Source of the DNA: Dactylis glomerata
Taxonomy: Eukaryota > Streptophyta > Magnoliopsida > Poales > Poaceae
Length of the DNA: 64,000 nucleotides
Direction: 5' to 3'
Assembly (NCBI GenBank): GCA_007115705.1
Contig: QXEO01000222.1
Span: forward strand, 4,715,176 to 4,779,175
Shown: one piece after another, positions 1-12,123 of the stretch
How the letters are laid out: every line of letters starts with the position of its first letter
How positions within the stretch are numbered: position 1 is the first letter of the stretch
Program-made: the position numbers and the translations under genes
Notes under the pieces: model-generated
Told to the model about the DNA's origin: nothing
Database searches by the model: none
What the model saw: the letters and a program-made list of their open reading frames with translations, nothing else

Positions 1-408
1 AAATAGGTGCAACACCAGTATGTGCAAATACATCCGTAATGATTGATGCCAATGGCACTAAGTGCGCAAGCACGGGAATTATTAAGAATAAAAGAAGTTC
101 AACCACTGCCTTAGACTCTAAGGTCTCTGATTAACTTAACATGCATATTTCTACAAGAGTATGCTGAATAAAGTATCAAGTTCCAGTCTTATTAGACAGA
201 GCCAAAAAAGGTGCAGCCACTAGTATGCGCAAATACACCCCCAATGATTGATTCAAAGGCCACTAAAGTGCGCTAGCAACATAATTATTAAGACTAAAAG
301 TCCAACTACTAAATTAAGTTCTAAGATCCCCAATCAAGAACCCCCTTATTGCAAGTTTATGGATTAAAATCATGTGTCTGTAACCCATGATTCATCCTCA
401 TATCCTCC
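1..408. repeat. Flanking DNA with two diverged copies of a ~204-bp tandem unit
   Basis: This is DNA outside the LINE. A block starting at 5 (AGGTGCAACACCAGTATG) recurs at 209 (AGGTGCAGCCACTAGTATG). Both copies continue through matching stretches ending in AATTATTAAG, so the offset is 204 bp. The copies carry many substitutions. No ORF of note is present. It may be an old tandem repeat or part of a decayed repeat extending left of the window. Confidence 0.6.
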
Positions 409-421
409 ATTCCAATTTTAG
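409..421. repeat. Left target-site duplication of the LINE
   Basis: ATTCCAATTTTAG at 409-421 is repeated exactly at 62642-62654, directly after the LINE poly(A). A 13-bp TSD is typical of target-primed reverse transcription. It fixes the LINE 5' end at 422. Confidence 0.8.
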
Positions 422-565
422 GAGCCTTTCCAAGATCTGAAAGTGGGCTGGACACTGCCGAAGGATGGCTCTCTTCTCCACCCCCACCTCCCCACCGTAG
501 CCTAGACGCCGGCGATCTCCTTCTCTGGTGTTGATCCTACACCTCCTTTTCCTGCGCTTGTGTTC

Positions 566-3500
566 ATGGAGGAAGCTTGGAAAGTTACCTACACCGGAGC
601 CAATGTGGTGGGTAAGTTTCTTGAAGGTTTGTTGAAGGTTTGTGTCAAGAAGAACTGGGTGACTCTCCTCAATTCCGATGGTTCACCCCTTGAGGGAAGA
701 AGTCTTGATGCTAAGGAGAAGGTTCACCAAGGAATTGTTCTTAATTTTACTTCGCACATGGTATGTGTCAACTGCCCTGCTGAATCTACTTTGGCTAGAT
801 CTCCTTCCTGCAATTCCATGCCTTTGAGATGGAAAGTGTCGTGTTTGCCATTGGGTGCATTTTCTAGAGTTTCTCCTAAGCCTGGTTTTTTGTTGCTTTG
901 GCCGCAAGCTAAACGCTTGATTTTGTTGGATCTTGATGAGGTGATTATTGATGCTCGGTATCTTTTGGAAAATGAGGAAGTTCAATCTGGTTCAAAAATT
1001 GAAATGACTTCCCATATTATCTCTGTGGGTGTCTGTTTGTTGGAAGGAGATGTGACGCCTCCTTTTGCTCAAGCTGCTTCTGCTCAACATCATAATCTTG
1101 CACCATCTCTGGACTTTGCAAAGGGTCTTCAATTTGAAAAGAATATCAGATCTAAGTTTGGTCACTCCATAAATTTTACTGAGGGTTTCAGAAGAAGGGA
1201 ATTTGTCTTAGTAATCTCTTTTGGTCGATCAAAATTCAAGTTGGATGTGCACACTGTCAGTATTGTGCTTCAAGCTTGTTTTGGAGGGGTTGCTTCGTTA
1301 TTTCATGTCAAATTGTTAAGAGATAGAACTTTCAGATTTGCAGTGGCTTCAAGATCAGTTGGATTCCAAATCTACAATATTGGAAAGTTCTCAGACAAGG
1401 ATTTTGAATTCTTCGTCAATCTATGGGGTGAAGGTGGTCCTGATTGGAAATTCGAGGAGTCAAAATATTACATTGAACAAGATTTGGAATGGACCAAGGT
1501 TAAAATCAAAAATCCTCGAAATCTTCCATGTTCAAAAGATTATCTTTCCCTGATTCAAATCCTGGTCAAAATGGTAACTCTCCTTCTCTGGCGCAATCCA
1601 ATTTTATTGCTAATAAATTGGCTGTTTCAAATACAACTAATGCTCCTATTGTCTCTGGCAAATTTATTCCTAGCAATAATGTGCCTTCATTTGGCCGGGA
1701 GAAAATCATGGGTAGAGTTATGGCTAATCAAATTTGGGTCCCTAAACCACCTGATAGGCAATATGGCGCCAAAGTTAAGGCAAAATTGCTGGGACTTTTA
1801 CCTTTTATGAAATTTGCTTCTTTCCCTAAAGTGGAATGGCCTGATGAAAGTTTCCATAATTGGTTTAAAGCCCATGGGCCTCCTATCCAAATCAAGCAAG
1901 CAGCGAGTTTTAAGGAATTAGGACATTTCTATTTGTGACCAAATATTATTCCTGTCTCCTCGTCTTCATGGCATACTGTTCATTCTGAGTGTATCGCCTC
2001 AATCTCTTCTCCCTCCTGGCCGGCGGTGGAAGCTCTGCAAATGGCAAACATTCTGATTGATCCCCGGTAGTTCGTTCCTAGAGGCTTTCAGATTAGGCAT
2101 GTTCCAGGCCGAAATGCAGTGAAGAAGGTGGTGGTGGCTAGGAGACCGAAGGCGCATGAGGAGTTTGCCATTTTCACCATCACGCCATTCCCTCCAGGTC
2201 AGGTCCCTTTTGAGAATGTCTCCAAAATTTTGCAAGAGTTCCTAGTTCATATGTAAGTGGGATTCAGAGACATCCAAGCTTGTCCTCTCAGAGCTGCCTA
2301 TGTCAGGTTTTCTCATGTCAGAGATAGAGATCGTCTCATCAGAGAGAGTATGATTCCTTTTGGTGATGTGCACCTGTCTTTCTGCAAGCACAATGAAGGT
2401 GTGAATTGGAGGCGTGCAACATTCAACAGGGAGTGATGGCTTCTCCTAGTTGGTCCACCTTTGGACTATCATTTTACTGAGGATCTGAATGCTACTTTTT
2501 CTGACATTGGGAAATTGCTTCTTTGGGAGAAAGATGAAGGCAACTTGGGAAGGATTATTGCTAAGGTGAGAGTTACTGATCTGGAGGATATTCCCAAAAG
2601 TGTCAGATTCACTGATGGGGATAGACCTGATTCTAAATCTTGGACTTTTTCTGTTGAAATTCTGCAAGAAGACATGCTTGGTGCTAGCCCACCTATTGAG
2701 GACCCACTGCCAGATGTTGGTGTGGACCCTCATCCTCTACCTGAGCAAATGATTCAACCTGCTTTTGATCCTCTAGGAGCTTTGCAACAGAATATTCCAG
2801 AGGAAGAAGAGGAGGATGGCTGGGGGCATTGGGCTATGGGAGCTGAGCAGGGCAATGCCCAGCCAATGTAGCTTGATCCAAATGTTGGCTTAAATAACAT
2901 TCTTCAGACAATGGAAGTAGAGGAAGTTCAAGATAAGCATGGTGATCAGCCTATTCAAGATGAAGACAATGGTCTGACAATCAGTCTTTCTAGCTATGAA
3001 GGTACAAATTTAGTTAACCGAGCAAATCAAATGGTTATTTTTGGTGAAGAGGTTCAGCAGCCCATGGGCCAGATTGCAGAGCAGTAGGCTTTGGGTTTTC
3101 AACAGATTGGTCAGGGTCTCTTAAACTTAATTGAAGCTTACCAGGATGTGGATGAAGAGGAGGTCATTGAAGCAGACAATGTCAATGACGTGGAAGACTT
3201 TATGTTGGAAGATGTCAACTTACTGCACCCTAATGAAGCACATCTTCAGATTGGTATGGTACAAACTCATTTCTTCCCAGTTAATGATCAGTCTTCTGTA
3301 TGCCAGTATTTTTCAAAGGAAGGAATGGAGATCTGGGATAAATATTTTGCACCTCACATTGCTTCAAATTCTGGCAACAACAAGCAAGGGTTTCAGATCC
3401 CAGTAAGTTGGTTCAATTTTATAACTCTAATGTTAATGACTCCTGAAAGATTTGATTAGACTATTCACTTTCTGAATTCTTCTCTTTGGGAGATTATTAA

Positions 3501-4001
3501 GGAGTAAATTCAAAAGGAGAAATCAACAACTTTTGTCACCCTGATAAGTGCATTGTCCAGCAGGCCCCTTCTTGCAAGCTGCTGGAAGAAGGGGAATTTG
3601 TAGAAGATGATTTTGGATTGGATGATGACAAGTCAAGGCCTCCTGCAGCTCCAAAAAGAAAGAGAAGAACAAAACTGCCTCTGGTTGATTCAGAGGTAAG
3701 GAGAAGTCCAAGAATTGTGGAATTAAATGAGGGTTTCAAGAATCACTCAAATTGCAAGGACAAAAATTGTTTGACTTCTAATGCTGCTCCCCCTACTTTG
3801 CATAATAAATTAGTTAAAAATCTGGCTGTATCTTTTTGCAAGGTGGGGGAAGAGGAAATTGAGAAGAGGTTGCTCAGAAAGGGAAAGCTGCCTGACAAAG
3901 ACAAGGTCATTGGCAAGGCCACTAGGAAAGGAGTCAAGAGCTCAAGTTCAAGTTCTGTTGTTGTGTGTGCACAGCAGATGAAGAAGAAAACATTTAAATA
4001 G
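566..4001 (+). pseudogene. LINE ORF1 (nucleic-acid-binding protein), multiply broken
   Basis: Plant LINE ORF1 proteins bind the element RNA in a ribonucleoprotein. The first ATG after the 5' end is at 566. The N-terminal part (to about 1530) has the fold seen in grass LINE ORF1s, with the short motif SFGRSKFKLD followed by a VGFQIYN stretch. The C-terminal part is basic and holds RRSPRIVELNEGF and a CKDKNC motif, which I recognise from Triticeae LINE ORF1s. The reading passes from one frame to a second near 1530 and to a third near 3520. At least eight in-frame stops interrupt it (for example 1936, 2068, 2869, 3085 and 3457). Intact it would be about 1,150 residues. It cannot make a full protein now. 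I see no CCHC knuckle, so the family assignment rests on the two conserved blocks and on the ORF2 that follows. Confidence 0.8.
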
Positions 4002-4258
4002 TTTCCTAATGATTAGCCTACCAAGTGTTTTGGTGAAGCATCCTTCTGTGGATGACTTGCATTATATTTGTAATAATGGACCTATGTTGGGTTTTCATCC
4101 TGCTACTACTGCCTGGATGGTTGCTAGACTTTGCTATGTAATATCTGAATTATGCCTGGCTGCTTATGGATGGTCTTGGAAGGAAACACTCCTTGTTTCT
4201 TTCACTGTTTCTCTGAAAAAATTAGTTTCCTATGGATAGTAACAGATTATGGAAAATT
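4002..4258 (+). other. LINE spacer between ORF1 and ORF2
   Basis: This stretch lies between the ORF1 stop and the first endonuclease motif. A 76-codon open frame (4009-4239) sits here without recognisable motifs. It probably represents inter-ORF sequence or the decayed start of ORF2. Confidence 0.5.
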
Positions 4259-5512
4259 TTGAACTAGAATCTTAGAGGCATTAATTCAGAGAAAAAATGG
4301 CTTGCTCTTGCCAGAAAAATTTCTGAATCAAACTGTGATATTGTCTGCCTGCAAGAAACAAAAAGAGAGTTGTTTGACATTCAGTATCTGAGAAACTTCT
4401 GCCCAAAGAAATTTAATAAATTTGAATACTTGCCCTCAGTAGGTGCTTCTAGTGGTTTAATCATAATTTGGAATGGGTCTTTATTTAGTGGAGAAGTGGC
4501 CTTTCAGAATGAGTTTTCTCTGTCTATCAAGTTTACTAGTGCCTTGTCTCATGAATCCTGGATTCTCACAAATATTTATGGACCTTGTACTGCTGAGAGA
4601 AAATCTAGTTTTTTGGATTGGTTTTCCAATATTGATATGCCAGATGATATGGACTGGTTAGTGCTTGGAGATTTTAATTTCATCAGAAAACCCTCTGATA
4701 GAAATAAGCCAGGAGGGGATGTCAATGATATGCTCTTGTTTAATGAAGCAATCAGTAATCTTGGTGTGGTTGAATTACCTCTAAAAGGCAGAAAATTTAC
4801 TTGGAGTAATATGCAGCAAGATCCTCTGCTTGAGAGACTGGACAGGTTTTTCACATCCAGTTCTTGGACTTTATCTTTCCCATCTACTTTTGTTTACCCT
4901 CTTGTGAAACCAACTTCAGACCATGTGCCTTGTGTACTTGCCATTGGCACAAAGATTCCTAGGGCAAAAGTATTCAGATTTGAGAATTACTAGCTTGAGC
5001 ACTCTGATTTTAAGACAATTGTGCAGAGCATCTGGAACATTCCTGTTGGCTTTACTGATAGTGCAAAGAAAATCAATGCAAAACTCAAAAATCTGAGAAG
5101 AGGTCTAAAATTTTGGGCAAAAAACCTGCCATGTCTAAAAAAGGAAATTCAGAGAATAAATGAAGTCATTGATTTCTTAGACCTTGCTGAAGAGATGAGA
5201 TCTCTCACTATTGAAGAATGGAATCTCAAAGACATCCTTAAATCACATATAATTGTCCTACTGCAGAATCAAAAAACATACTGGAAGTAGAGGGGGAAGA
5301 TAAAATGGGTCAAATTGGGAAATGAAAATACAAGATTCTTTCATACAAAAGAACAATTAATTACAGACACAATTATATTTCTTTGCTGAGGAACAAAGAC
5401 CATGTTGAAATAAGTGACCATGGGGGGAAAGCTGGTATCCTATGGGAAGCTTTCACGGACAGAATGGGTAAATCTGATAATCCTGAAATGCACTTTAACT
5501 TACATGATTTCT
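4259..5512 (+). pseudogene. LINE ORF2, 5' part: apurinic/apyrimidinic endonuclease and linker
   Basis: The endonuclease nicks target DNA so that reverse transcription can prime from it. The fragment shows the diagnostic motifs in order: NLRGIN at the start, LQET with the catalytic Glu, IYGP, GDFN, then SDH near the end. The uninterrupted core is 4370-4993. A stop replaces an expected residue just before NLRGIN (4265-4267), another follows at 4993, and the linker (5021-5290) is broken further. The linker carries the usual KWVKLGNENTRFFH block leading to the RT domain. The fragment ends at 5512, where element A is inserted, and ORF2 continues at 60177 (pseudogene). Confidence 0.88.
5508..5512. 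repeat. TSD of element A (left copy)
   Basis: TTTCT at 5508-5512 matches TTTCT at 60177-60181. Joining the LINE across it gives an uninterrupted peptide running from HFNLHDF to FGEGMSSN. Confidence 0.9.
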
Positions 5513-6659
5513 TGTAATATCCTAGGATTAGAGGTTATAAAATAGAGACAACAGATGTGTGCATTGCATTTCATGCATAGAAAATCCGGGTAATTTTCGC
5601 GCATTTAAATAAAACATACCAAAGTGATTGGAGTTTCACTTAAGTTGATGGAATTGAAGTAGCTCATCAATTAGAGTGCGATAGACTCTAATATGACCTT
5701 TGTTAAAATCTTTGTCTTGGGTAGTGATAATCATAACAACTAAAAGAGAGTTAAGTGAGGTAAAAACTAAAATGCTTGACACACCATTTTAGAACCAAAT
5801 ATCTAATGACACCAAGATCATCATGGTATTTTTTTAAAAACCCTACTTCTTCATGCTAAAGAAGTCAAAACAAGTCTTATTCTTAAATCATGATCTATTC
5901 TATATTCTTATGTCCTAATCTAGTGAGTCCAAATAAGAGAAGTGGAGAGGTTAACTCAATGCCAGTTTGATTGTAAGATTTGCCTTAACTCTAGGTGAGA
6001 TAACTTATGAACATTGGAGCCATTCCTACAAAGGCCAACTAGGAGACTTTAGACATTACTCAAATTCTAATTAGGACAAGTCATTTGATATAAGGGAGAT
6101 CACACCGTAAACCCTAATTTGGTCTATACTAGGACCATACTTAGAAAGTGACCAATACTTAAACTTATGAAGTTATGAAGTGGAGTAGATCCTATTTGAA
6201 CCACACAATGGGGAGATTATATCTTTAATCTCAGAAGGTTGGTACAACCTATAATAAACCCTTAGTAGAGGGAGTTGATGAAGGAAATAAAATGGATTTG
6301 TTATGGGAGTTGATGAAGGAGATAGTATGATCATGTCAAGTACATGATTATGCTTGCTGATGAAGATAATTAGGTTAGTTATGAAACCTAGTCTGATAAG
6401 CAGATATCATCCTAAAACCAAGTGTGGGTAGGAATCCAACTTAAACCCATCTCACTCAGGAGATACCCATCTTGTTATAGTTACCTGAGAAATCTTGATC
6501 TGTGCACAAGTTTCCATTAAGCAAAGTAGGTAGAACTAGGTGGTTGAAACCACAAGTTTAAACCCTAGAATCCTATTTAGGTTAGAGCATGTGTCACCTT
6601 GATTCTATTCTAGGAGCAAGTATTTTAATCTTAATGGGAGTAATACCATTCTAGCAATC
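5513..6659 (+). repeat. Left LTR of element A, first segment
   Basis: This 1,147-bp segment aligns to 54045-55191 with about 17 substitutions by hand count (about 1.5%). It stops at CAATC, where element B inserted. No ORF is supported in it. Confidence 0.92.
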
Positions 6660-8328
6660 TGATACGTCTCCAACGTATCTATAATTTTTGATGCTCCATG
6701 CTTGTTTTTACACCATTTGCCTATTGTTTCGTTACACTTAGTGGCACTTTTATGCATTTTCCGGAACTAACCTATTAACGAGTTGCCACAGTGCCAGTTC
6801 CCTGTTTTCTGCTGTTTTTGTGTTTCAGAAGTGATACACAGGAAATATTCTCGGAATTGAACGAAACAAGTTCCTGAAGTCTTATTTTACCCGGAAGCTT
6901 CCAGAGATCCGAAGGAGAGTAGGAGGGGGGCCACCAGGGCCCCACACGCGTGGCTCGCGCGGTCAGGGGCCTGGCCACGCCGCCATAGCGTGAGGGCACT
7001 TGGCCCCACCTCTGACATCGCTCCTTCGCCTATAAAGACCCCCCGACGGAAAAAACATAAGTATCCGATCAATTTTCCAGAACACATCGCGATCCGCCGC
7101 CGCCGTCGACCCGAAGATCGGGAGGGTCTAAGAGCTCTTCCCGGCACCCTGCCGGAGAGGGGAATCGCCACCGGAGGTCTTCTTCATTGCCATGCTTGCC
7201 TCCGGAGCGATGAGTGAGTAGTCTACCTTGGACTATGGGTCCATAGCAGTAGCTAGATGGTTGTCTTCTCCACCATGTGCTTCATGTTTAGATCTTATGA
7301 GCTGCCCTACATGATTGAGATCACCGTTATGTAATTCTACATGTTTGGTTTGTTGGGATCCGATGAATATTGGTGTTTATGATTAAGTTGCTGTACTGAA
7401 TATTATCTTTTGTTATCTCTATGTTGTTTATAATCTTGCATGCTCTCCATTGTTAGTAGCTATCTTGGCCGAGTAGTTGCTAGTGACTCCAAGAGGGGGT
7501 ATTTATGCTCGATAGTGGGTTCATGCCTCTATTTAACCTGGGGGAGTGACAGAAACCTCTAAGGTTGTAGATGTGCTGTTGCTACTAGGGAGAAAACAAC
7601 ATTCATATGCTCAAGGGCATATGCTTTGTTTACATTACACACTTTGCTTAATGCAATTATCTGTTGTTCGCAACTTAATACTTGTGGAGTTCTCGGATTG
7701 ATTCACCACAAGTGGATTATTAGTTATAGATGCAGTTGGATGGCGGTCTATGTATTTTGTTGTAATGCCCAGAGTAAATCTCATAGTGATCTTCTTGACA
7801 TATCACGTTTATCTTTATTCTATCAATTGCCCAACTGTAATTTGTTTACCCAGCATGTGTTATTTATCTTATGGAGAGACACCACTAGTGAACTGTGGAC
7901 CCAGGTCCTATTTCCATCATATTGCTATCACCTGTTTACTTTACTCGCACTGTTTACTTTACTCGCATACTCTATTGTTTTCCACTCGATACGCTCATAA
8001 CCTTTGTTTCAAGCAAACCGGTGAGATTGACAACCTCATCGCAAGTTGGGAACGAAGTACTTGGTTGTGTTGTGTGCAGGTTCCACGTTGCTTCTGGCCG
8101 AAGACGAGTCAACAAGAATCATTAAACGGCGCCCTTGTTGGAGTGTTACTAAGCCAGTCTGCATCACCTTCAGTCGTTTGTCTCTCCTCTCCAAGAACGA
8201 TTAAACCTTGGTTTCTTAACTGAGGGAAAACTAGCTGCTATACTCATCATACCTTCCTCTTAGGGTTCCCAACGGGATAGTTATTCACCACGCACAAGGA
8301 ATCAACTGGGGGCCATCAAACGCCATCA
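6660..8328 (+). repeat. Left LTR of element B
   Basis: This is 1,669 bp and matches 44793-46460 with about 32 substitutions and a 1-nt indel by hand count (about 1.9%). Open frames inside it, such as 7626-8000, recur in the other LTR only because LTRs are copies. They show no protein motif. Confidence 0.95.
7031..7037 (+). promoter_or_regulatory. TATA box of element B LTR
   Basis: TATAAAG lies in a GC-rich setting after GCC and before a run of C. The right LTR has the same box at 45164-45170. It is the only good TATA element in the LTR. Confidence 0.6.
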
Positions 8329-8338
8329 GCTAATTTTC

Positions 8339-8356
8339 TGGCGCCGTTGCCGGGGA
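8339..8356 (+). promoter_or_regulatory. Primer-binding site of element B (tRNA-Asp type)
   Basis: TGGCGCCGTTGCCGGGGA begins 10 bp after the LTR end and is complementary to the 3' end expected of plant tRNA-Asp. Athila-lineage elements typically use this primer. Confidence 0.85.
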
Positions 8357-8525
8357 GGAAGTAGAAGACTTCTGTGAGGGGAGTTTTTCGCACGCACATC
8401 CTTTACTTTGTTTTATTGTTTTGCTTTACTTTATTTATTTTACCTGCATTGCTTTATATCAAAAACCCAAAAAAAATTAGAATCCTTGGTAGTTGTTTTT
8501 ACTTGTTTACTTTCGTTTTGCTGAA

Positions 8526-10156
8526 ATGGCTAATCCTGAAAACACCAAGTTGTGTGACTTTACTAGCACGAACAATAGTGATTTTATCTGCACTCCTATT
8601 AAACCACCTGCTCCTGCTGCAAACTTTTATGAGATTAAGCCTGCTTTGTTGAACCTTGTTATGAAAGAGCAATTTTCTGGTGCTAGTACTGAAGATGCTG
8701 CAGCTCATCTCAACAATTTTGTTGAGCTATGTGAGATGCAGAAATATAAGGATGTTGATAGTGATATTATTAAGCTCAAGTTGTTTCCTTTTTCTTTGAG
8801 AGGAAAAGCTAAAGATTGGTTGCTGTCTTTGACTAAGAATAGTATTGATTCATGGGCTAAGTGTAAGGATGCTTTTATTGGTAGATACTATCCTCCTGCT
8901 AAGATTATATCTTTGCGTAGCAATATTATGAAGTTTACTCAGTTTGATAATGAACATGTTGCTCAAGCTTGGGAAAGAATGAAATCTATGATAAAGAATT
9001 GCCCCACTCATGGATTGACTACTTGGATGATTATCCAAACTTTTTATGCAAGACTAAATTTTTCTTCAAGGAACCTACTTGATTCAGCTGCTGGAGGCAC
9101 TTTTATGTCCCTTACCATGGGCGCCGCAACAAAGCTACTTGACAACATGATGGTAAATTATTCTGAATGGCACACCGAGAGAGCTCCACAAGGTAAGAAG
9201 GTAAATTCTGTTGAGGAAACCTCCACCTTGAATGATAAGATTGATACCATTATGGCTATGCTTGCTAATGATAAGACTCATGTTGATCCTAATAATGTTC
9301 CTTTAGCCTCTCTGGTTGCTCAAGAAGAGCATGTTGATGTGAATTTCATTAGATATAACAATTTAAACAACAATGCTTATAGGAACAATTTTGCTAGTAA
9401 CAATTATAGGCCATATCCTTCTACCAATGGTAATGGTTATGGTAACTCTTATGGTAATTCCTACAAAAACACTAGGGCCGCGCCCTCCGAGCTTGGGGTA
9501 ATGCTCAAGGACTTCATCGGTAAGCAAACTGCTTTTAACAAGTCTGTTGAGGAAAAGTTAGGCAAAATTGATATTCTTGCTACTAAAGTTGATAGCCTTG
9601 CTCATGATGTTGAACTTCTAAAATTAAAAGTGTTGCCTAATGATGTGAAAGAGTACAATGTTTTTGCTACCGCTAATGCTATTCAAGTTGGAATTGATGA
9701 AAATATTAGATTGTTAGCGGAATTGCATGCCAGGTGGGAAAGAGAAGATGAGATGGCTAGAGAAATGAAGGTATGTACTATTACTAACTCTAATGCTGTT
9801 GCTCCTAATGCTAGCAATCCTCTTACTTTGATTGGTGTAGAGAAAACTCCCACTCCTTGTGTTAAAAAGCCTAAAACTGCCAAAACTTTTTCTCAAAAGA
9901 GTGCTAAAATTTTTCGCAGTGTGGGAGATGATAGCTCTTACTTTAATGATTTTGATGTTGATGGCTGCAATATATCTGAAGTTATTTTGTTCTTGCAAAA
10001 TCTTGCTTTTACTCCCAATGCTAGTTCTTTAAATATTGCTTTTACTAAGCATATTACCAATGCTCTCATAAAAATTAGGGATAAAAAGTTGAAGCAAAAA
10101 GCCTCTGTTCCCAAGAAGTTAGAGATGGTTGGGAACCCATCATTGATATGCATGTT
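8526..10156 (+). CDS. gag: Element B gag (capsid) protein, 3' end split by element C
   Basis: Gag forms the cytoplasmic particle in which the element RNA is packaged. ATG at 8526 opens about 543 codons without a stop up to the insertion point of C. The capsid-like retrotransposon gag region is in the first 230 residues, with LKLFPFSLRGKAKDWLLSL and the FIGRYYPP block. An Asn/Tyr/Gly-rich stretch follows (around residues 278-320), then a coiled-coil-like segment. No zinc knuckle is seen, as is common in Athila gags. At the 3' end the gag frame does not match the protease frame: one extra G in the GGG at 10131-10133 would join them. That is either a frameshift mutation or a programmed shift. 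The ATGTT TSD of element C lies at 10152-10156. Confidence 0.88.
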
Positions 10157-11944
10157 TGTAAAAACTATGTTTTTATTAGAATTAGAAAATGCATTGAAAC
10201 TAGCTAAATAAAATAAATTAATTTGATGCTAAGGAGGTATAAGATGAACTAGAAATTTTGATAACTAGTAATGCCACTTTTAGAATATTATGCATGCAGA
10301 AAATATTGTAGCCACATGCAATAGAATAACCTAGTCTAAACAGATAGTTTTACTTGGTTACGGTGGGGAAAAGAAAGTATGGAACCTAGTCTAGATGGTA
10401 CTAGCTGACTCATTGCATGCATGATCTAGGTGTCAAACTTCCAGCATAGAGAAATCTACGCGTCCGTCTGTCAAATTACAGGTGGATAAATAGTGTAGAA
10501 AAAAAATGAGTATTAGTTATCGACAATGCGGTGGACTTCTCTAGAGTTAGCTTAAGCGGTGACTTACTGAGATTTCGCTCTCAGCTATAAAAGGGCAAGA
10601 AGCTCGGACTTGTCGCCCCTAAATCACAGTAGGAGTAGCCAGTTCCACACTAATCTTCTCCTCAACGGGAGCAATCTCAGACTGCGGCTGCGCCTAGTGG
10701 AGTCAGTCCGCTGCGGCGCGGACACAGTCGCAGGCAAGCATGCGTCCCCTCTCCTTCACAGTCTAGCTGGTCTATGAATCTAATCTGTTGATTCAACACT
10801 GTCGCCATACTGCTTGGTTGCTTGCTGTAGCCGTAGCTGTGTAGTACAGATGCAGGTGTTGTTTATTCTTGCATGCCTGGTACTACTAGCTAGATGGACA
10901 TGCACGAACTCTACCTCCAGATCACTTTATTGACTTCCTAGCTCATGCTTGTTCACCTGCCACATTATCTAATATCTTATTCATTGCTACTAGCTTCTAT
11001 TCTTGCTAATGCCCTGAACGATGGTAGGAGTATTAAGTAGCACATGCATGTTTTCATTTGCTACTGATCCATATAGACAGCTTCTTGCTTACTTAAGTTC
11101 TATGCTTGATTTCTGATGATATGACCATTGCCTGTCACATTTGGTTGACCTTGTACCCATGGTTGGTTCTGTCGAGATCGATGCTCCAAACTTAGTTAGT
11201 GGTAATCAGTATTTCCATTTCCTTCTGTAAAACCTTGTTGATGAAATTCTGGTATCACGACGGCAAAAACATTGTACCGGTCACAGTTCAGGTATGAGAC
11301 TATCTGGGTTCTCCGCTGGGGACGGCCTCTGTTCGGGAACGTGTCGGTGATGGATCCGTAGGAGCGATCGACATCAGTAGATCAGAGTGTCCGGGTCTTA
11401 GCGGGTAAAAGAACACTGCTCTGCTAGCACCTGTGTGGAGCTAGTCGAGACTGTCGACGTCGGAGTACCCCTCTGCAGAGTGTAAAAGCGTGAATATTCA
11501 TCCATGTGACTCCCGGGTTGGGAAAGCTTGCTGTCGTGTGTGATGCCAGTTATTTTTCCTTATTTGAACTCTATTTTACAGCTATATCATCTTTGCCACT
11601 TTGCTGATCTCCTTACGTTGAACTAATGTCATCTGTCTTTTTTGTGCATGCATGCTTGCTGAGTATGCCATCATACTCATCCTTGTTATTTCTAATCTGT
11701 TGCAGAAACCAGTGATGTTGGACAGGATGGTGATGCATAGGAGTAGTACCTGCGGGATGGGACATGAATAAAATGAACTTGCATGTAACTTTGTAGCTGA
11801 ATCTATGTACTGGCAAAGTGAATGAATAAAATGTCCATGTGTTTAGCCTTTCAAATATCTTTCTCTTAGCCTTACATGTTTAAGTTTGCAAGATTGTAAA
11901 CATGTGGCGGTTGTCGTAACTAGGCCCGACTTTGGGGCGTGACA
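10157..11944 (+). repeat. Left LTR of element C
   Basis: This is 1,788 bp, with about 18 substitutions relative to the right LTR. A TATA box (TATAAAAGG) is at 10586-10594. The motif CCTCTGCAGAGTGTAAAA at 11470-11487 also occurs in the LTRs of element A. Confidence 0.95.
10586..10594 (+). promoter_or_regulatory. TATA box of element C LTR
   Basis: TATAAAAGG follows CTCTCAGC, and the right LTR repeats it at 29353-29361. It lies about 430 bp into the LTR, so transcripts would start near 10620. Confidence 0.7.
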
Positions 11945-11951
11945 ACTTTAG

Positions 11952-11963
11952 TGGTATCAGAGC
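11952..11963 (+). promoter_or_regulatory. Primer-binding site of element C (tRNA-Met type)
   Basis: TGGTATCAGAGC starts 7 bp after the LTR end. This is the standard plant initiator tRNA-Met complement used by many LTR elements. Confidence 0.85.
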
Positions 11964-12123
11964 TGAGGTTAAATGAAGATAAAATTTTGAAAATAATGTG
12001 GGTTCAACTAATGGGTTAGAATAGGAGCGTAGGTTAGAAACGGGTGTTATCCTTGTTTACGTGACTTATAGCTCTAATTGTTTATATGCATAATTGTTGT
12101 TGTTAACCCTTGTGAAAACAGGG

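Noticed and set aside
7626..8223. Cys/Phe/Tyr-rich ORFs repeated at 45758-46355
   Set aside because: They lie within the LTRs of element B. They overlap in several frames and end just before the LTR boundary. No domain.
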